Source of the DNA: Bathynomus jamesi
Lineage: Eukaryota > Arthropoda > Malacostraca > Isopoda > Cirolanidae
Length of the DNA: 64,000 nt
NCBI GenBank assembly: GCA_023014485.1
Contig: JAJOZX010009080.1
Coordinates: 102,570-166,569 of the forward strand
Direction of reading: 5' to 3'
The notes beneath the pieces are model-generated. The model was not told the origin of the DNA and made no database searches. It was given only the letters and a program-made list of their open reading frames with translations. Made by a program: the position numbers and the translations under genes. Shown one piece after another: positions 1 to 9,047 of this stretch; within the stretch, counting starts at the first letter, position 1; every line of letters starts with the position of its first letter.

Positions 1-21
1 TGTCGAGGACAAAACATAAAT

Positions 22-677
22 GTAATATATACGGACTTTGCTGAAGCCTTCGATAAGTGTGACTATGGAATTATAATAGCACACAAACGTAAGACTACAG
101 GAATTACTGGAAAGTTGTGAAAATGGATATTTACTTTTCTGATTCAAAGAACACAAAGAATGGTAGTAAGTGGAATTAAATCTGAAGTCTCAAAAGTCAT
201 GAGCTCTGTCCCACAAGGTACAGTATTAGCTCCTTTACTGTTTATAATAATGATTGCTGACATTAATGCATATATTAAAGACAGTATTGTATCATGTTTC
301 ACAGATGACAAAGATATGCAAGGAAATATCAAACGAAGATGACAGAAAAATTACATGATGACATTGAAACATTATTCAAGTGGGCGGAAGACGACAATAT
401 GACGTTCAATGAAGAAAAATTCCAACTTCTAAGATATGGTAATAACATGGTGCTACAGAATAAAGGATACAAAACTGTGCAAACCAAACAGATAACACAA
501 AACCCACAAGTCAGGGATCTTGGAGTAATAATGTCGTCGGATGCAGAATTCAGGGAGCATTATAACATTAAAATTACAACAGCTCGGGAAATAATGGGAA
601 TCATAGAGGAACTTTCACAGCAGAAAAGCAAACATCGTACTAAAATTATGGAAGAGTCTGGTCATACCAATAACTGA
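22..677 (+). pseudogene. Non-LTR retrotransposon reverse transcriptase fragment
   Basis: Three neighbouring frames carry successive reverse-transcriptase blocks: YTDFAEAFDK near 26-58, VPQGTVLAPLLF with FTDDKDM (160-342) in place of the usual F-A-D-D box, and then NMTFNEEKFQ with VRDLGVIMS (339-677). This order is that of LINE RT palm motifs. The frame changes between blocks, the catalytic box is altered, and both ends are missing, so it is a dead 5'- and 3'-truncated copy. The 5' end may lie left of the window. The clade (jockey, RTE or CR1-like) cannot be named from this piece. Confidence 0.8.
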
Positions 678-927
678 GTATTGTTCAATACTTAAGTCCA
701 TACAGAAAACGAGACATTGCGAACATAGAAGCTATTAATACAAGGGACTTTTAGGTCTAAGATAGAGAAGAAAGGTGAATACTATTGGTCTCGACTACAG
801 TCCCTGAAACTCTACTCTGGAAAGAAGACGCGAGCGGTACACAATAATATACATATGGAAAATACTAGAGGGTTTTGTCCCTAACCTTAGAAAGGAAATA
901 GAAACACACTGGACAGCTGCGGCGGGA

Positions 928-1155
928 CAGTGGGTAGAGCCGGCCTTAGGAAGGTGCGGGGCCTGAGGCGAGTACTCAGGATTAGGTTCTCGAGTTAGGA
1001 TACTAGAAGTTTACAATCTACTCAACATTGAATCAACATCACTCTCTTCGGAAAGTTCATTTGTATGATTTGAATGGATATTTTTCGCAAACATCATTGG
1101 ACAGCGCGGGGCCTGAGGTGGTTGCCTCAGTGGCCTCGCCCTAAAGCCGACCCTG
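928..1155. mobile_element. Probable hAT-like MITE (degenerate)
   Basis: The left end, CAGTGGGTAGAGCCGGCCTT, and the right end, which reads CAGGGTCGGCTTTAGGG on the other strand, form imperfect inverted ends around about 230 bp of non-coding sequence. The CAG-start and GC-rich terminus fit hAT MITEs. No clean 8-bp target duplication is visible, so the boundaries are approximate. The stretch 678-927 just to its left holds no recognisable gene. Confidence 0.45.
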
Positions 1156-1598
1156 CAGGGGGCATGAAAACGAGAATGGAAATGTAATAACGTGGAGGTG
1201 TTAGACCCCGTTAGGTATTAGGTTAGCAAATGGACATAAAAGGTACTTACGGATGCTTTGATTTAGATCTCCTTTCGGCCTACCATTCGTACCAGCGTCA
1301 AACAACTTCGACCAACTTAGTCCTAATTTACTAATTTAGAAGCTATAGACATTACCCCTAACTGACAATTATTAGCCCACTTAATGTAATCACAAATTAG
1401 TCACTTTAGAAGCATCACCAAATTAAACTTAGAATCAACGATTGATGCAGATAGAAAAATACATGCTGTTTAAGTCAGCCCAATAAACGAACAGGCCGCG
1501 TTTTCCTCTATCTTTTTATGTTGCCATTTAGTTTCCTTTTACTGACTTTTCCACTCAGTGACTTTTAGACTATATACATATATATATATATACACACA
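1156..1598. other. Non-coding stretch ending in TA/CA microsatellite
   Basis: No coding frame of interest. It runs into a short (TA)n-(CA)n tract at about 1573-1600 that abuts the inverted end of the next element, the kind of TA-rich target used by Tc1/mariner-type transposons. Confidence 0.5.
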
Positions 1599-1714
1599 CA
1601 GGGTGTTTCATAACATGTGGGACGCACTTTCAGGATGGATTCAGGACCTGAAAACAATGAAAAAAGTTTATATAAACATATGCCCGAAATCGCTTTGTTT
1701 CCGAGTTACAGCCC

Positions 1715-2350
1715 GTTTTGTGTTCACCTATTCTTTCCGTAAATTGTCGGCAAGCAGTGTTTGAGTGTGTGTACGAGACTTATTTCATGTATGGCCTTGC
1801 CAATTGTAACGTTTCGCACACTCTATGACATGTTTCAATATCGTTAAGTGTAGAGTAGGGCGGCTCGTTTTTACACTTTTTTCGATATTTGATTGGGGGT
1901 AGTGCGGAAAAGTTGCGATTTGGAGAGAAAATAAAGTGTGTAAATTTTTTTTGATCTACGTCAATACCTTCCGGTGGCAGCGAGTCCTTAAAAATCGAAA
2001 AATAGGTCTAAAAACACAAAAATACGATATTTGAAAAAAATATTCATAATTATATTTGTGAGTATTTTTGAACGGGGTAGATTGGAAAATGGTTTTAAAG
2101 ACTTACAAAATAAACAATAAAAATTTCAGCACAATCTGTTAATAACTTCCGGTGGCGTCTTAGCCGTTAAAATATCCAAAATATTGATTTAAAGCAAGTT
2201 TTAACAAGATGTTATACAAATGTTAATTCCGGTATATTTCTGTGCAAACAACCCTGAGAACACTATTATAGGCTTGAATAAATTAATAGCAGTCATTGAA
2301 CAATGAACATTATATAAAATGCACACTGCACACTGCTACATCCCCCGTTC
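1715..2350. other. AT-rich non-coding interior of the composite element
   Basis: No gene seen. A phrase containing ACTTCCGGTGGC occurs near 2147 and a near copy (CCTTCCGGTGGC) near 1968, with similar flanks, so this looks like sub-terminal repeat sequence of the second transposon whose promoter and 5' coding part follow. Confidence 0.4.
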
Positions 2351-2357
2351 CCTACCC

Positions 2358-2392
2358 TATATAAGCTGGGAAAGGAAGCGACGTTGTCAGTT
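2358..2392 (+). promoter_or_regulatory. TATA plus initiator core promoter
   Basis: TATATAAG at 2358-2365 is followed by TCAGTT at 2387-2392. Taking the A of TCAGTT as +1 puts the TATA box 31 bp upstream, the canonical arthropod TATA/initiator spacing. The next in-frame ATG of the transposon ORF is at 2499, giving a leader of about 110 nt. No transcript evidence is available. Confidence 0.6.
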
Positions 2393-2498
2393 GTTGTGTG
2401 TCACGTGTGGCGAGAGGTTGTGTTATAACTTGTTCATCAACCGTGGTATATCACCATTTACCCGCAGTTAGTTGGTAAATATCGTAAATAGATTTATA

Positions 2499-2980
2499 AT
2501 GTCTGAAAAGAAACCTTCAAAAGTAACCAGAACGTTAGCAAAATGCCATAGCATCGGTCAACCAGCAGATTTTGTTAATAATGTTCTACCTACTTATGGA
2601 GATGTGCTAAGAGCTTATCTCTGGCACCGGAACAACAGAAAAACGACAGGCCAAGATCCTCCATTCTAGATTATTGCCAATGACATCATTTCCAAACTTC
2701 AAGAGATATGGGCTCACAGCTTCAATCCCAACTTTATCAAGGAAAAGAATACATGATATGCTCAAAAACTATCATAATAAGTACAAGACCTTACTTAAAA
2801 CAGGTAAACTAAAAAGGAATTCTGAAAGTTACAAAAGTAAATTGAAGTCATTTCAGGAACATTCGGAACAACTATTTGATATTGCTTCTTGTAAATGTGG
2901 TAATTGGAATTCTTGTTTTTGCTGTAAAGAAAAAAAAGTGCCCCCAAATGAAAGAACATTTTTACAAGATCAGCGTACAT
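2499..2980 (+). pseudogene. 5' part of an unclassified transposon protein
   Basis: ATG at 2499 opens MSEKKPSKVTRTLAKCHSIG and runs to a stop at 2667; another frame continues with coiled, Lys-rich sequence, then LFDIASCKCGNWNSCFC and a basic stretch ending EKKVPPNERTFL. Length and style match the N-terminal region of a transposon protein common in arthropod genomes, and the LFDIA block resembles LFDIAHASAL in the element at 20282-23079, so the two are probably the same family. It is frameshifted at about 2660 and ends inside a palindrome at 2878-3082. A good core promoter lies upstream. Function is unknown beyond a presumed transposition role. Confidence 0.5.
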
Positions 2981-3082
2981 TGTACGCTGATCTTCTAAAA
3001 ATGTTCTTTCATTTGGGGGCACTTTTTTTTCTTTACAGCAAAAACAAGAATTCCAATTACCACATTTACAAGAAGCAATATC
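2878..3082. repeat. 205-bp near-perfect palindrome
   Basis: Two arms of about 102 bp are inverted copies (GATATTGCTTCTTG on the left, CAAGAAGCAATATC on the right) and meet at about 2980 with essentially no spacer (GTACATTGTAC at the centre); I see one small mismatch cluster near 2973/2996. The left arm is the 3' portion of the transposon coding sequence, so the right arm is an inverted copy of it. ORFs on either strand through this region mirror each other and are not independent genes. Confidence 0.9.
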
Positions 3083-3119
3083 CTATTCCAATTTTTTAAG
3101 GAATGATTTAAGCGATTTA

Positions 3120-3496
3120 CTAGATGAAGTTCCTCTTGGTGTCCGAAGTCGTATGTGGTTTATGCATGAAGGTGCTCCGCCTCATTTCAGTCGAGTAGCC
3201 AGAGACTATTTGGATGACCATTTCCCTGATGAATGGATAGGCGTGGAGGACCCACTGCGTGGCCTGCTCGCTCCTCGGACCTGAATCCACTCGATTTTCA
3301 CATGTGGGGTCATCTGAAATCCATCGTTTACGTGACACCCATTGGCAACGTTGAAATGATTCGCCAACATGTAGAACAAGGATGCCAGAAAATCCGAGCA
3401 GTACCTGGAATGTTTGAACGTGTCAGGCAGTCTATAACGAGGCGTATTCAGGAATGTATTCAAGCACAAGGCGATCATTTTGAGCGCTTCCTTTAA
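3120..3496 (+). pseudogene. IS630/mariner-type transposase, C-terminal piece
   Basis: The conceptual sequence includes MHEGAPPHFSRVARDYL (3160-3210) followed, in a shifted frame from 3233, by WPARSSDLNPLDFHMWGHLK. The second conserved catalytic Asp is usually in a W-x-Q-D-G-A-P-x-H context, and here the equivalent position reads HEGAPPH, so that Asp appears lost. SDLNPLDFHMWG is the DDE_3 third-acid region. The frame ends with HFERFL and a stop at 3496. The N-terminal half is absent. It belongs to the element bounded at 1599 and 5022. Confidence 0.75.
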
Positions 3497-3618
3497 AGGC
3501 AAGGCGGATACTTGCTGCAACACATAACGGGCTGTAACTCGGAAACAAAGCGATTTCGGGCATATGTATATGTAAACTTTTTTAATTGTTTTCAGGTCCT
3601 GAATCCATCCTGAAAGTG

Positions 3619-3735
3619 CGCAAAGAACTGAAGAACCTCCAGCAGACCAACCTGAATAATTTCAAGAACCAGCTGGACAGGTTCCTGTGCAAAGCCCTGA
3701 CCAGCCGTGCGTGGCTGACTATGAGAGCAGGGGGG
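3619..3735 (+). repeat. LINE RT C-terminal scrap, direct repeat copy 1
   Basis: Starting CAAAGAACTGAAGAACCTCC, this about 115-bp block is repeated almost identically at 5093-5207. In translation it gives FKNQLDRFL and, in another frame, SPDQPCVADYESRG, which fits the tail of non-LTR RT ORFs in arthropods. Copy 1 is joined directly to the transposon 3' end after AAAGTGCG, whereas copy 2 has 93 extra bases at that point, so copy 1 carries a deletion. Confidence 0.6.
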
Positions 3736-3736
3736 C

Positions 3737-4806
3737 ACTGCGCGTCCTTCCTACTCGTTTGTTGAATGCGGCACTTACAGGGCGTGGTCTTATAGAGAGC
3801 TCTCTTGCAATTCAGTTTGGTTGTTTAGATACAAGATTGTTGCATCGTGCAATGGTGCAGGTTGTGTTGTTGCAAGGTTTAGAAAGAAGACCATAAATAA
3901 TGCCCCCTTTTGTTTATCTTAATTTTATGCAACTGAGGCCTAAGGTAGGCCCACATGGAGTCAGCAACCCTGAGGTAGGACCTAATAGGAGTATAGGACC
4001 TCCAAGTCCGTAAGTTTTAGTCTAGCTTAACTTGGGCTGTAGGTTAAACTGGCCCTTCAGAGCTTAGCTAGGATTCTGAACCCAATAAAATAAAAAATAT
4101 AACCTCCTCGCGCACCCCTTTGTGCCCCCTGAGAAGGGGCCCGCACCCACAAACTGGGAAATTGTCCTAACCTAACTCAACGTGACCTAGCCTAAACGGC
4201 CGCACCTAAAGCAAAAGCACCCCCTGTGTAATTTATTTATGGTCAGAATTTTATGAAATTTTCAATATAGAGGTTTTCAAATACTAACCGGGCCTTCAAT
4301 GTTATTCCGATGTCCGCCATTGAAGACCCAGTTAGGTGAACTGTATGCCTTTGACAATTGGTTAGGTTAAGTTGTATTTTCGTTAAAACTAACGAAAATA
4401 ACTTAACCTAACCAATTGTCAAGAGCATTCAATGACGGACATCAGAATAACATTGAAGGCCCGGTTAGGTCGTAACTGTATGCCCGATTTTTTTTTTTTA
4501 GAAATTTTTTAAAAATTTCAAAATTTAAAAAAAAATGGCGTGCATTATTCCAATGTCAGCCTTGAAAACCTCTATATTGAAAATTTCATAAAAATGACCA
4601 TAAATAAAGAAATTACACAGGGGGTGCGTTTGCTTTAGGTGCGCGCCTAAACGAACCTGTGAGGCAGTAAGTGAATATAAAATATTTCAGTCAGGACTGT
4701 ACGCTCTAAAACCATTTCTGTATACGTATACTTTAGCATCGGAAATTATAACTTCTTATTATGACTGTTATTATTATTATTAAAAGTATTAAAACTATAT
4801 TACAAT
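3737..4806. repeat. R1 repeat, copy 1
   Basis: This about 1.07-kb block matches 36893-38057 in the same orientation from GCGTCCTTCCTACTCG to the AAAACTATATTACAA end. Both copies carry the same MITE with the same flanking 8-bp duplication. Copy 1 has a single TTAA at 4027-4030 where copy 2 has an 88-bp insertion. The short ORFs in it are not conserved in position and I do not regard them as genes. The parent element type is unknown. Confidence 0.8.
4199..4645. mobile_element. hAT-type MITE with GGCGCACCTAAAGC ends, copy 1
   Basis: Inverted ends of the CGCACCTAAAGCAAAAGCAC type bracket 447 bp, flanked by the 8-bp duplication CCTAAACG (4191-4198 and 4646-4653), diagnostic of hAT-style insertion. 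The middle is a fold-back (GGTTAGGTTAAGT and its complement) also found alone elsewhere in the window. A sibling in R1 copy 2 has the same TSD; a third, shorter family member sits in the kinase gene at 50326. Confidence 0.85.
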
Positions 4807-4807
4807 G

Positions 4808-5022
4808 TTTGAACGTGTCAGGCAGTCTATAACGAGGCGTATTCAGGAATGTATTCAAGCACAAGGCGATCATTTTGAGCGCTTCCTTTAAAGGCAAGGC
4901 GGATACTTGCTGTAACTCGGAAACAAAGCGATTTCGGGCATATGTATATGTAAACTTTTTTAATTGTTTTCAGGTCCTGAATCCATCCTGAAAGTGCGTC
5001 CCAAATGTTATGAAACACCCTG
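4808..5022. repeat. Second copy of the transposon 3' end
   Basis: TGTTTGAACGTGTCAGGCAG through AAAGTGCG duplicates 3410-3618, including the end of the transposase frame. It lacks a short segment after ACTTGCTG but retains the complete inverted terminus that copy 1 has lost. Confidence 0.8.
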
Positions 5023-5092
5023 TGTATATATACACGCACGTCACCTCAGAAAAATACCCTCAGAATATGAGGCCCAAAACTTTTTAATGTCC

Positions 5093-5250
5093 TGCGCAAA
5101 GAACTGAAGAACCTCCAGCAGACCAACCTGAATAATTTCAAGAACCAGCTGGACAGGTTCCTGTGCAAAGCCCTGACCAGCCGTGCGTGGCTGACTATGA
5201 GAGCAGGAGATCGGAAAGCAATTCCTTCCCCTACCAAATCCCGCAAATGA
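5093..5250 (+). repeat. LINE RT C-terminal scrap, direct repeat copy 2
   Basis: Second copy of the block at 3619-3735. It continues further than copy 1, to CCCGCAAATGAGGCGGGATG, showing where R1 interrupted the other copy. Confidence 0.55.
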
Positions 5251-5316
5251 GGCGGGATGCTGCAGAGGGGTTGACCGCAGGTTTACCCTGAACCGTTGTT
5301 CAAACTCTCATAAATA

Positions 5317-5318
<2 letters not shown>

Positions 5319-5350
<32 letters not shown>

Positions 5351-5388
5351 TATTTATGAGTGAGTGTGTGTGTGTGTGTGTGTGTGTT
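5319..5388. repeat. TA and GT microsatellites
   Basis: A (TA)n tract is followed, after GGTATTTATGAGTGAG, by a (TG)n tract. The TA tract is flanked by an inverted pair, AAATACCATATA and its complement, so it can form a hairpin. Confidence 0.9.
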
Positions 5389-5535
5389 TTAGTTATAATG
5401 TACATTGACCCAGTTATTAAAACATAACTCAAAATAATTTGCGAATAGGTATATACAGCTTTACTACCTCATTGCATTAACTTCATGAAAAAGAAAGAGC
5501 ATTTGTTAACAAAATTTAAAAACTAACTTGCGACG

Positions 5536-5960
5536 TAGATGTTCTCAGTGATGAACCATAGTGGTGGATCGCAGGGCCGTTAATCTTAAGATCATAGGTT
5601 CGAGCCTCAGCTGGGACTTCAGATTTCAGAGATTAAGGGGCTTTTTTTTTTTTTTTTTATGTGGTAATGGTTCGGATCCCGCGTAAAGCTGAGGGTCCCT
5701 TCTAGGGTTGCCAGATTCTGTCCCGCATTCTGCGGGACAAAAATTTTTCCGGTTTTTCTTAAGAACAATTTTTTTTTTCAAATTGAAATTAGATTTCTTC
5801 AACGGTTACAACAAACAAACTTAGAAAATTTTTATTAAAACAATGTTTAATAATGCTTGATTTTTGGATCAAATGCGGGACTTTCTGGCAACCCTAGTCC
5901 CTTCCCTCATGTGACCTTAGATGTTACGAAGAGGTTAAACAACCTCAATTGCTATTGTTG
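5536..5960 (+). repeat. tRNA-derived SINE-like element, interrupted
   Basis: AGTGGTGGATCGCAG and AGGTTCGAGCC resemble pol III A and B boxes. After them come a phrase with TGGTTCGGATCC and CATGTGACCTTAGATGTTACGA that is also found near 29165-29240, so this is a repeated family. The body is split at 5703-5896 by an 8-bp-TSD MITE. A poly-T run at 5642-5658 sits inside. Confidence 0.55.
5703..5896. mobile_element. hAT MITE with TAGGGTTGCCAGA ends
   Basis: TAGGGTTGCCAGATTCTGTC at the left and a right end reading CTGGCAACCCTA are inverted, with an inner inverted pair GCGGGAC. The 8-bp duplication GTCCCTTC lies at 5695-5702 and 5897-5904. Non-coding, 194 bp. Confidence 0.88.
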
Positions 5961-6310
5961 TCCTACCTTGTATGAAACCTACTTTTATAAATCTTAATAA
6001 ACACCAACCTAAAGAACTTACCTTTCAAATTGTGAAGTTTCTTAAATGTTATATTGGGAATAGACTATAGCTATATACTCTTAACTAATGACTGACAAAA
6101 CCAGACTACTAACACTAATGGCAAACCAATAAATGACAAATGCCCCTGAACAAAGTTAACTTTACTCGCGTAGCTTCTACTAAGTTTTAAGTTACAAAAA
6201 TTTAGGTTTCAGAGTCAAAACTGACCAAGAAACTTTGGTATTAAAAAATCGCAAACTATTTTAAACAATTTCTACAACCTTAAAATAAATTAGTTTCTGT
6301 ATCGATTGAG
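5961..6310. other. Non-coding left flank of the Polinton
   Basis: AT-rich sequence with no ORF or repeat that I recognise. It ends at the CACCCT target copy. Confidence 0.4.
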
Positions 6311-6316
6311 CACCCT
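6311..6316 (+). repeat. Polinton target-site duplication, left copy
   Basis: CACCCT directly precedes the terminal AGTAGTATAGCCG. The same hexamer directly follows the other terminus at 29047-29052. A 6-bp duplication is the known signature of Polinton/Maverick integration. Confidence 0.9.
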
Positions 6317-6626
6317 AGTAGTATAGCCGCAAAAGGGGAGAGTGCAAGAATGTTGCAAGTTATTATGTAATGTTGCAAAGGGGGTGGGGGTTGTTGTAAG
6401 GGGGTGGGGTTTGTTGCAAAGGGGGGTGGGGGTGTTGCAAAAAAAGAAAAAAAATCCCCCAAAGGGGGGATGCTGCAGGTGCAACAAGGAAAACTTGGAG
6501 GCGGCGTTATCCCCCAAGAGAAAGGAGAGAAAGGAGGAGAGGTGTTCACCTGGCAGGAGCCAAGTGCATATTAAGACTTCAGCCGAGTAGGCGTTGTATT
6601 ATAGACTCCTAATCAGCCAGTTGGCT
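6317..6626 (+). repeat. Polinton left terminal inverted repeat
   Basis: AGTAGTATAGCCGCAAAAGG through CAGCCAGTTGGCT matches the complement of 28696-29046 with indels. G-rich tracts with repeated GTTGCAAAGGGGG-type motifs fill the outer half, and CCAAGTGCATATTAAGACTT the inner half. ORFs drawn through it are low-complexity shadows. Confidence 0.9.
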
Positions 6627-6814
6627 TAGAAGGCGTAAATGGCTTGAGTTGCCAGATACCACTTTTTAGCGATACCATTGTATACATTATTATATTTCTT
6701 AAAAGTTGGTTTAGAATACCGGTAGTAGGTTTAGAAGGCGTAACATGATATAATTAAGTAAAACAACATTGCATCATTCTGTTTATTATAAATATATAGA
6801 AAATAAATATACAT

Positions 6815-7175
6815 TTCAATAATAATTGAGGAATATGCATATAATCATAACAGTACAGGAAATATATACACACAATTATGGTGATATATATAAAATAAAT
6901 ATACATTTCAAATAGAAATAAATATACATTTCAAATAGAAATAAATATACATTTCAATAATAATAGAAATATGCATATAATCATAACAGTACAGGGGAAA
7001 TATCACGCAAAATATATAAATACATTTCAATAATAATAGAAATATGTATATAATCATAACAGTACAGGAGAAATATCACGCAAAATATATAAATACATTT
7101 CAATAATAATAGAAATATGCATATAATCATAACAGTACATGAGAAATATCAAGCAAAATATATAAATACATTTCA
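6815..7175. repeat. Sub-terminal 73-bp minisatellite
   Basis: A unit containing CATAATCATAACAGTACAGG and AATACATTTCAATAATAAT recurs with a 73-bp period (anchor ACAGTAC at 6986, 7059 and 7132, with an older diverged unit at 6850). It lies between the left terminus and the 3' end of the minus-strand gene cluster. Between 6627 and 6814 I see only AT-rich non-coding sequence. Confidence 0.85.
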
Positions 7176-7517
7176 CTTTTTTTTCAAAATACTAAACTCG
7201 GTCTTAATCGAGTTTACAATTACATCATTATTGCTCTGCATTACGCAGTATATGCGGCTTAATAATATTTCACCGCTTAAAGTATAGGGAAACCTGTATT
7301 CGATATGAAGGGCTTTCATATCGTTCAGTACTATTTTTGTTCCCACTTTACAACCGGTTGGTAAGTCACCTTTAAATACGTCTAGAATACAATCAAAAGC
7401 ACGCACAAAGAGTTCATCGTTAGCTACATTATTAAACACAAGTTTATAAGCACGCTTTTCCAATCGAGGGTTTATTTCTACCGACTTGAGCTTTTCAATC
7501 GTGAACTCACTCAACAT
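7173..7517 (-). CDS. Polinton accessory protein, unknown (114 aa)
   Basis: Open frame from an ATG at 7517, beginning MLSEFTIEKLKSVEINP and ending in lysines before a stop inside the minisatellite border. No motif recognised; mixed alpha/beta composition without signal peptide or membrane segment. Its start overlaps the stop of the upstream gene by 11 nt, as in compact viral or Polinton gene clusters. It is the last gene of the minus-strand block and may be expressed early with PolB, but that is inference from position only. Confidence 0.5.
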   Translation of the reverse strand: MLSEFTIEKLKSVEINPRLEKRAYKLVFNNVANDELFVRAFDCILDVFKGDLPTGCKVGTKIVLNDMKALHIEYRFPYTLSGEILLSRIYCVMQSNNDVIVNSIKTEFSILKKK

Positions 7518-8220
7518 AGCGGCAATTGAAATAATCTTCTAAATCGTTACGACAACTGCGCGTTATATAAAGAAATAGTTCTTCAGGGTGAACGGTGTAG
7601 GTGAGCTCAGCCTTGTACCGATCAATTGCTTTGTACCAAAGTTCATGGTATTTCAAAGAGTCTAAACTTTTTAAATAAACATCCAGCACTAGAACATTCT
7701 CACCAGCCCTACACTCGGTAAACCCATCGAGCAAAGCGGTGTAGGCGTATTCAAGTACTGTATCAAAATAAAGCATGTCCGTAACACGCGCGTCTAATAT
7801 AGGTTTCAGCTTGCGGAATCCGACGATTTCAAACATTCTGTCGAAGATGAAACGGTTTCGCGTAGGAACAAGAGCGTTATTATCAGAAGCATTCTTCCAC
7901 ATCAGCAGTATATCAATGCACGGCCGATCGTTATTTATGCACAACGTACATACAACGGCGTATGAGGGTGCGTCACTAATCTTCTCTCTTCTTGTACCTA
8001 CGTTAGCAGGTATTTTATAACGATCTTCACTCCACTTCTCAACTATCACGAAGATTCTGTTCATCTCCTCGACACTTAAATAAACCCGTTTGTTTGTTTG
8101 TCTACATTCCGTTTCCAGTACATAGCTAATGGTACCGGAATTACGCCTGAACACGCGCAACGATTTCGTCACGGACACATCGTACGAGGCGTTGAGAATG
8201 CTGCTCAAAGGAAGTTCCAT
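7507..8220 (-). CDS. Polinton accessory protein, unknown (237 aa)
   Basis: The open frame extends to 8253 only through a TTG; the first ATG is at 8220 (MELPLSSILNASYDVSVTKS), and I take that as the start. The 237-residue product has no motif I recognise. Visible features are a central hydrophobic stretch, VVCTLCINNDRPCIDILLMW, and a C-terminal Tyr/Cys-rich end, DYFNCRYVE. It lies downstream of PolB on the same strand and overlaps the next ORF by 11 nt. No internal stop suggests recent constraint or recent insertion. A capsid-associated or regulatory role cannot be distinguished. Confidence 0.5.
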   Translation of the reverse strand: MELPLSSILNASYDVSVTKSLRVFRRNSGTISYVLETECRQTNKRVYLSVEEMNRIFVIVEKWSEDRYKIPANVGTRREKISDAPSYAVVCTLCINNDRPCIDILLMWKNASDNNALVPTRNRFIFDRMFEIVGFRKLKPILDARVTDMLYFDTVLEYAYTALLDGFTECRAGENVLVLDVYLKSLDSLKYHELWYKAIDRYKAELTYTVHPEELFLYITRSCRNDLEDYFNCRYVE

Positions 8221-8477
8221 CGTATTCGAGGAGCGCACGTCCACTCGGTTCAAGCTCTGAGATAACTATGAGCCGTGTGAGGCACGCAGGAAGGCAGGAA
8301 CGGTTCGACGGGCGGCTGACTCGATGATACGTGAATGGGCTTGTTCGTATGATCCGCGAGTTGTACCGAATTGTTGTACATATTTGTTTTTCCGGTACAA
8401 GAATTAATTTCATCACTACCAGCCTACGCACCAGACATTTTACCTCAGGATAAGAACTAGGAACATTTTATGTCTTA
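8221..8477. other. Intergenic region in the accessory cluster
   Basis: No convincing gene. It lies upstream of the 237-aa ORF and probably contains its promoter and the 3' end of the broken gene to the right. No TATA box at a convincing spacing was seen. Confidence 0.35.
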
Positions 8478-9047
8478 CTAAACATCTTCACACTCCGGCG
8501 CACTATTTGAGAGGAACATATGCTCATATTTTTCCTTTCTGCCCATCAAACGATACTCGTCTCTAAAGTCTGTTAAAAACTCACGCAGGGCACTAGCCAC
8601 AACTTCACTACGAACCTCATCATGATATACGTTAATATAGTGATAAAAATACTTAAGATTGTCCATGATCACGAGATTCACATTTTCAGTCGTAGGGTAT
8701 GAGTAATCGACATGGTGTAGCATGACGTAATACCGCTTGTCACACCACCCATACCTGCTGCTTCTCTTCTGCACGCGTTGTTTCTTTTACTTCACGGTGT
8801 ATGTGAGACTTTATAAAGTTTAGCTCTGCAGTATACTTCAACACATCGTCTGTGCAACGAAAGCCTTCAACGATCTCACCAGAACATCCGTAGAGTATTT
8901 GTACATCTTGGAACTTCGCACAATCAATGTGTTTTTAAAAGAGGTATAGGAGGGAGGAATAGGAAGTTTTTCGGTATCCACCACATCCTGACACTTTGCT
9001 GAATACCATTTCATAAACGTTGTACAAGCAATATTAAAGGTAGCCAT
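8478..9047 (-). pseudogene. Broken Polinton accessory gene
   Basis: Starts with a real ATG at 9047 (MATFNIACTTFMKWYSAKCQ), but the reading frame is lost twice, near 8870 and near 8760. The last segment continues (YYVMLHHVDYSYPTT, then LREFLTDFRDEYRLMGRKEK) to a stop at 8478. The segments are collinear with no large gap, which suggests one gene of about 190 codons damaged by small indels. Family not recognised; rich in Tyr and charged residues. Confidence 0.5.

Larger units (their letters stand above)
1599..5022. mobile_element. Scrambled IS630/Tc1-mariner-type element
   Basis: The sequence from about 1599 (CAGGGTGTTTCATAAC) to about 1715 reappears inverted at 4915-5022, giving inverted ends of about 110 bp. 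Between them lie a transposase C-terminal piece (3120-3496), the 5' half of an unrelated transposon (about 1800-3080) and repeat R1 (3737-4806). The 3' end of the element occurs twice, at 3415-3618 and 4808-5022. The structure is therefore not one clean insertion: either two copies recombined or the R1 insertion was accompanied by a local duplication. The outer target site is hidden by TA/CA microsatellite. Confidence 0.65.

Noticed and set aside
2795..3022. Minus-strand ORF beginning MPPNERTFL
   Set aside because: It is the mirror of the plus-strand frame produced by the palindrome at 2878-3082, not a separate gene.
3687..3896. ORF shared by the two R1 copies (LRVLPTRLLN...IQFGCLDTRLL)
   Set aside because: Similar frames are open in both copies (3687-3896 and 36852-37046), but starts differ and the frame changes after LLHRA; a gene is not supported.
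6280..6590. ORFs in the G/C-rich region at 6.3-6.6 kb and their partners at 28.7-29.0 kb
   Set aside because: They lie in the low-complexity Polinton termini and are open only because of composition.
8141..8431. 96-aa minus-strand ORF starting MRRLVVMKLILVPEKQ
   Set aside because: It overlaps the 237-aa accessory gene start in another frame and has no supporting feature; a leader-region shadow is more likely.
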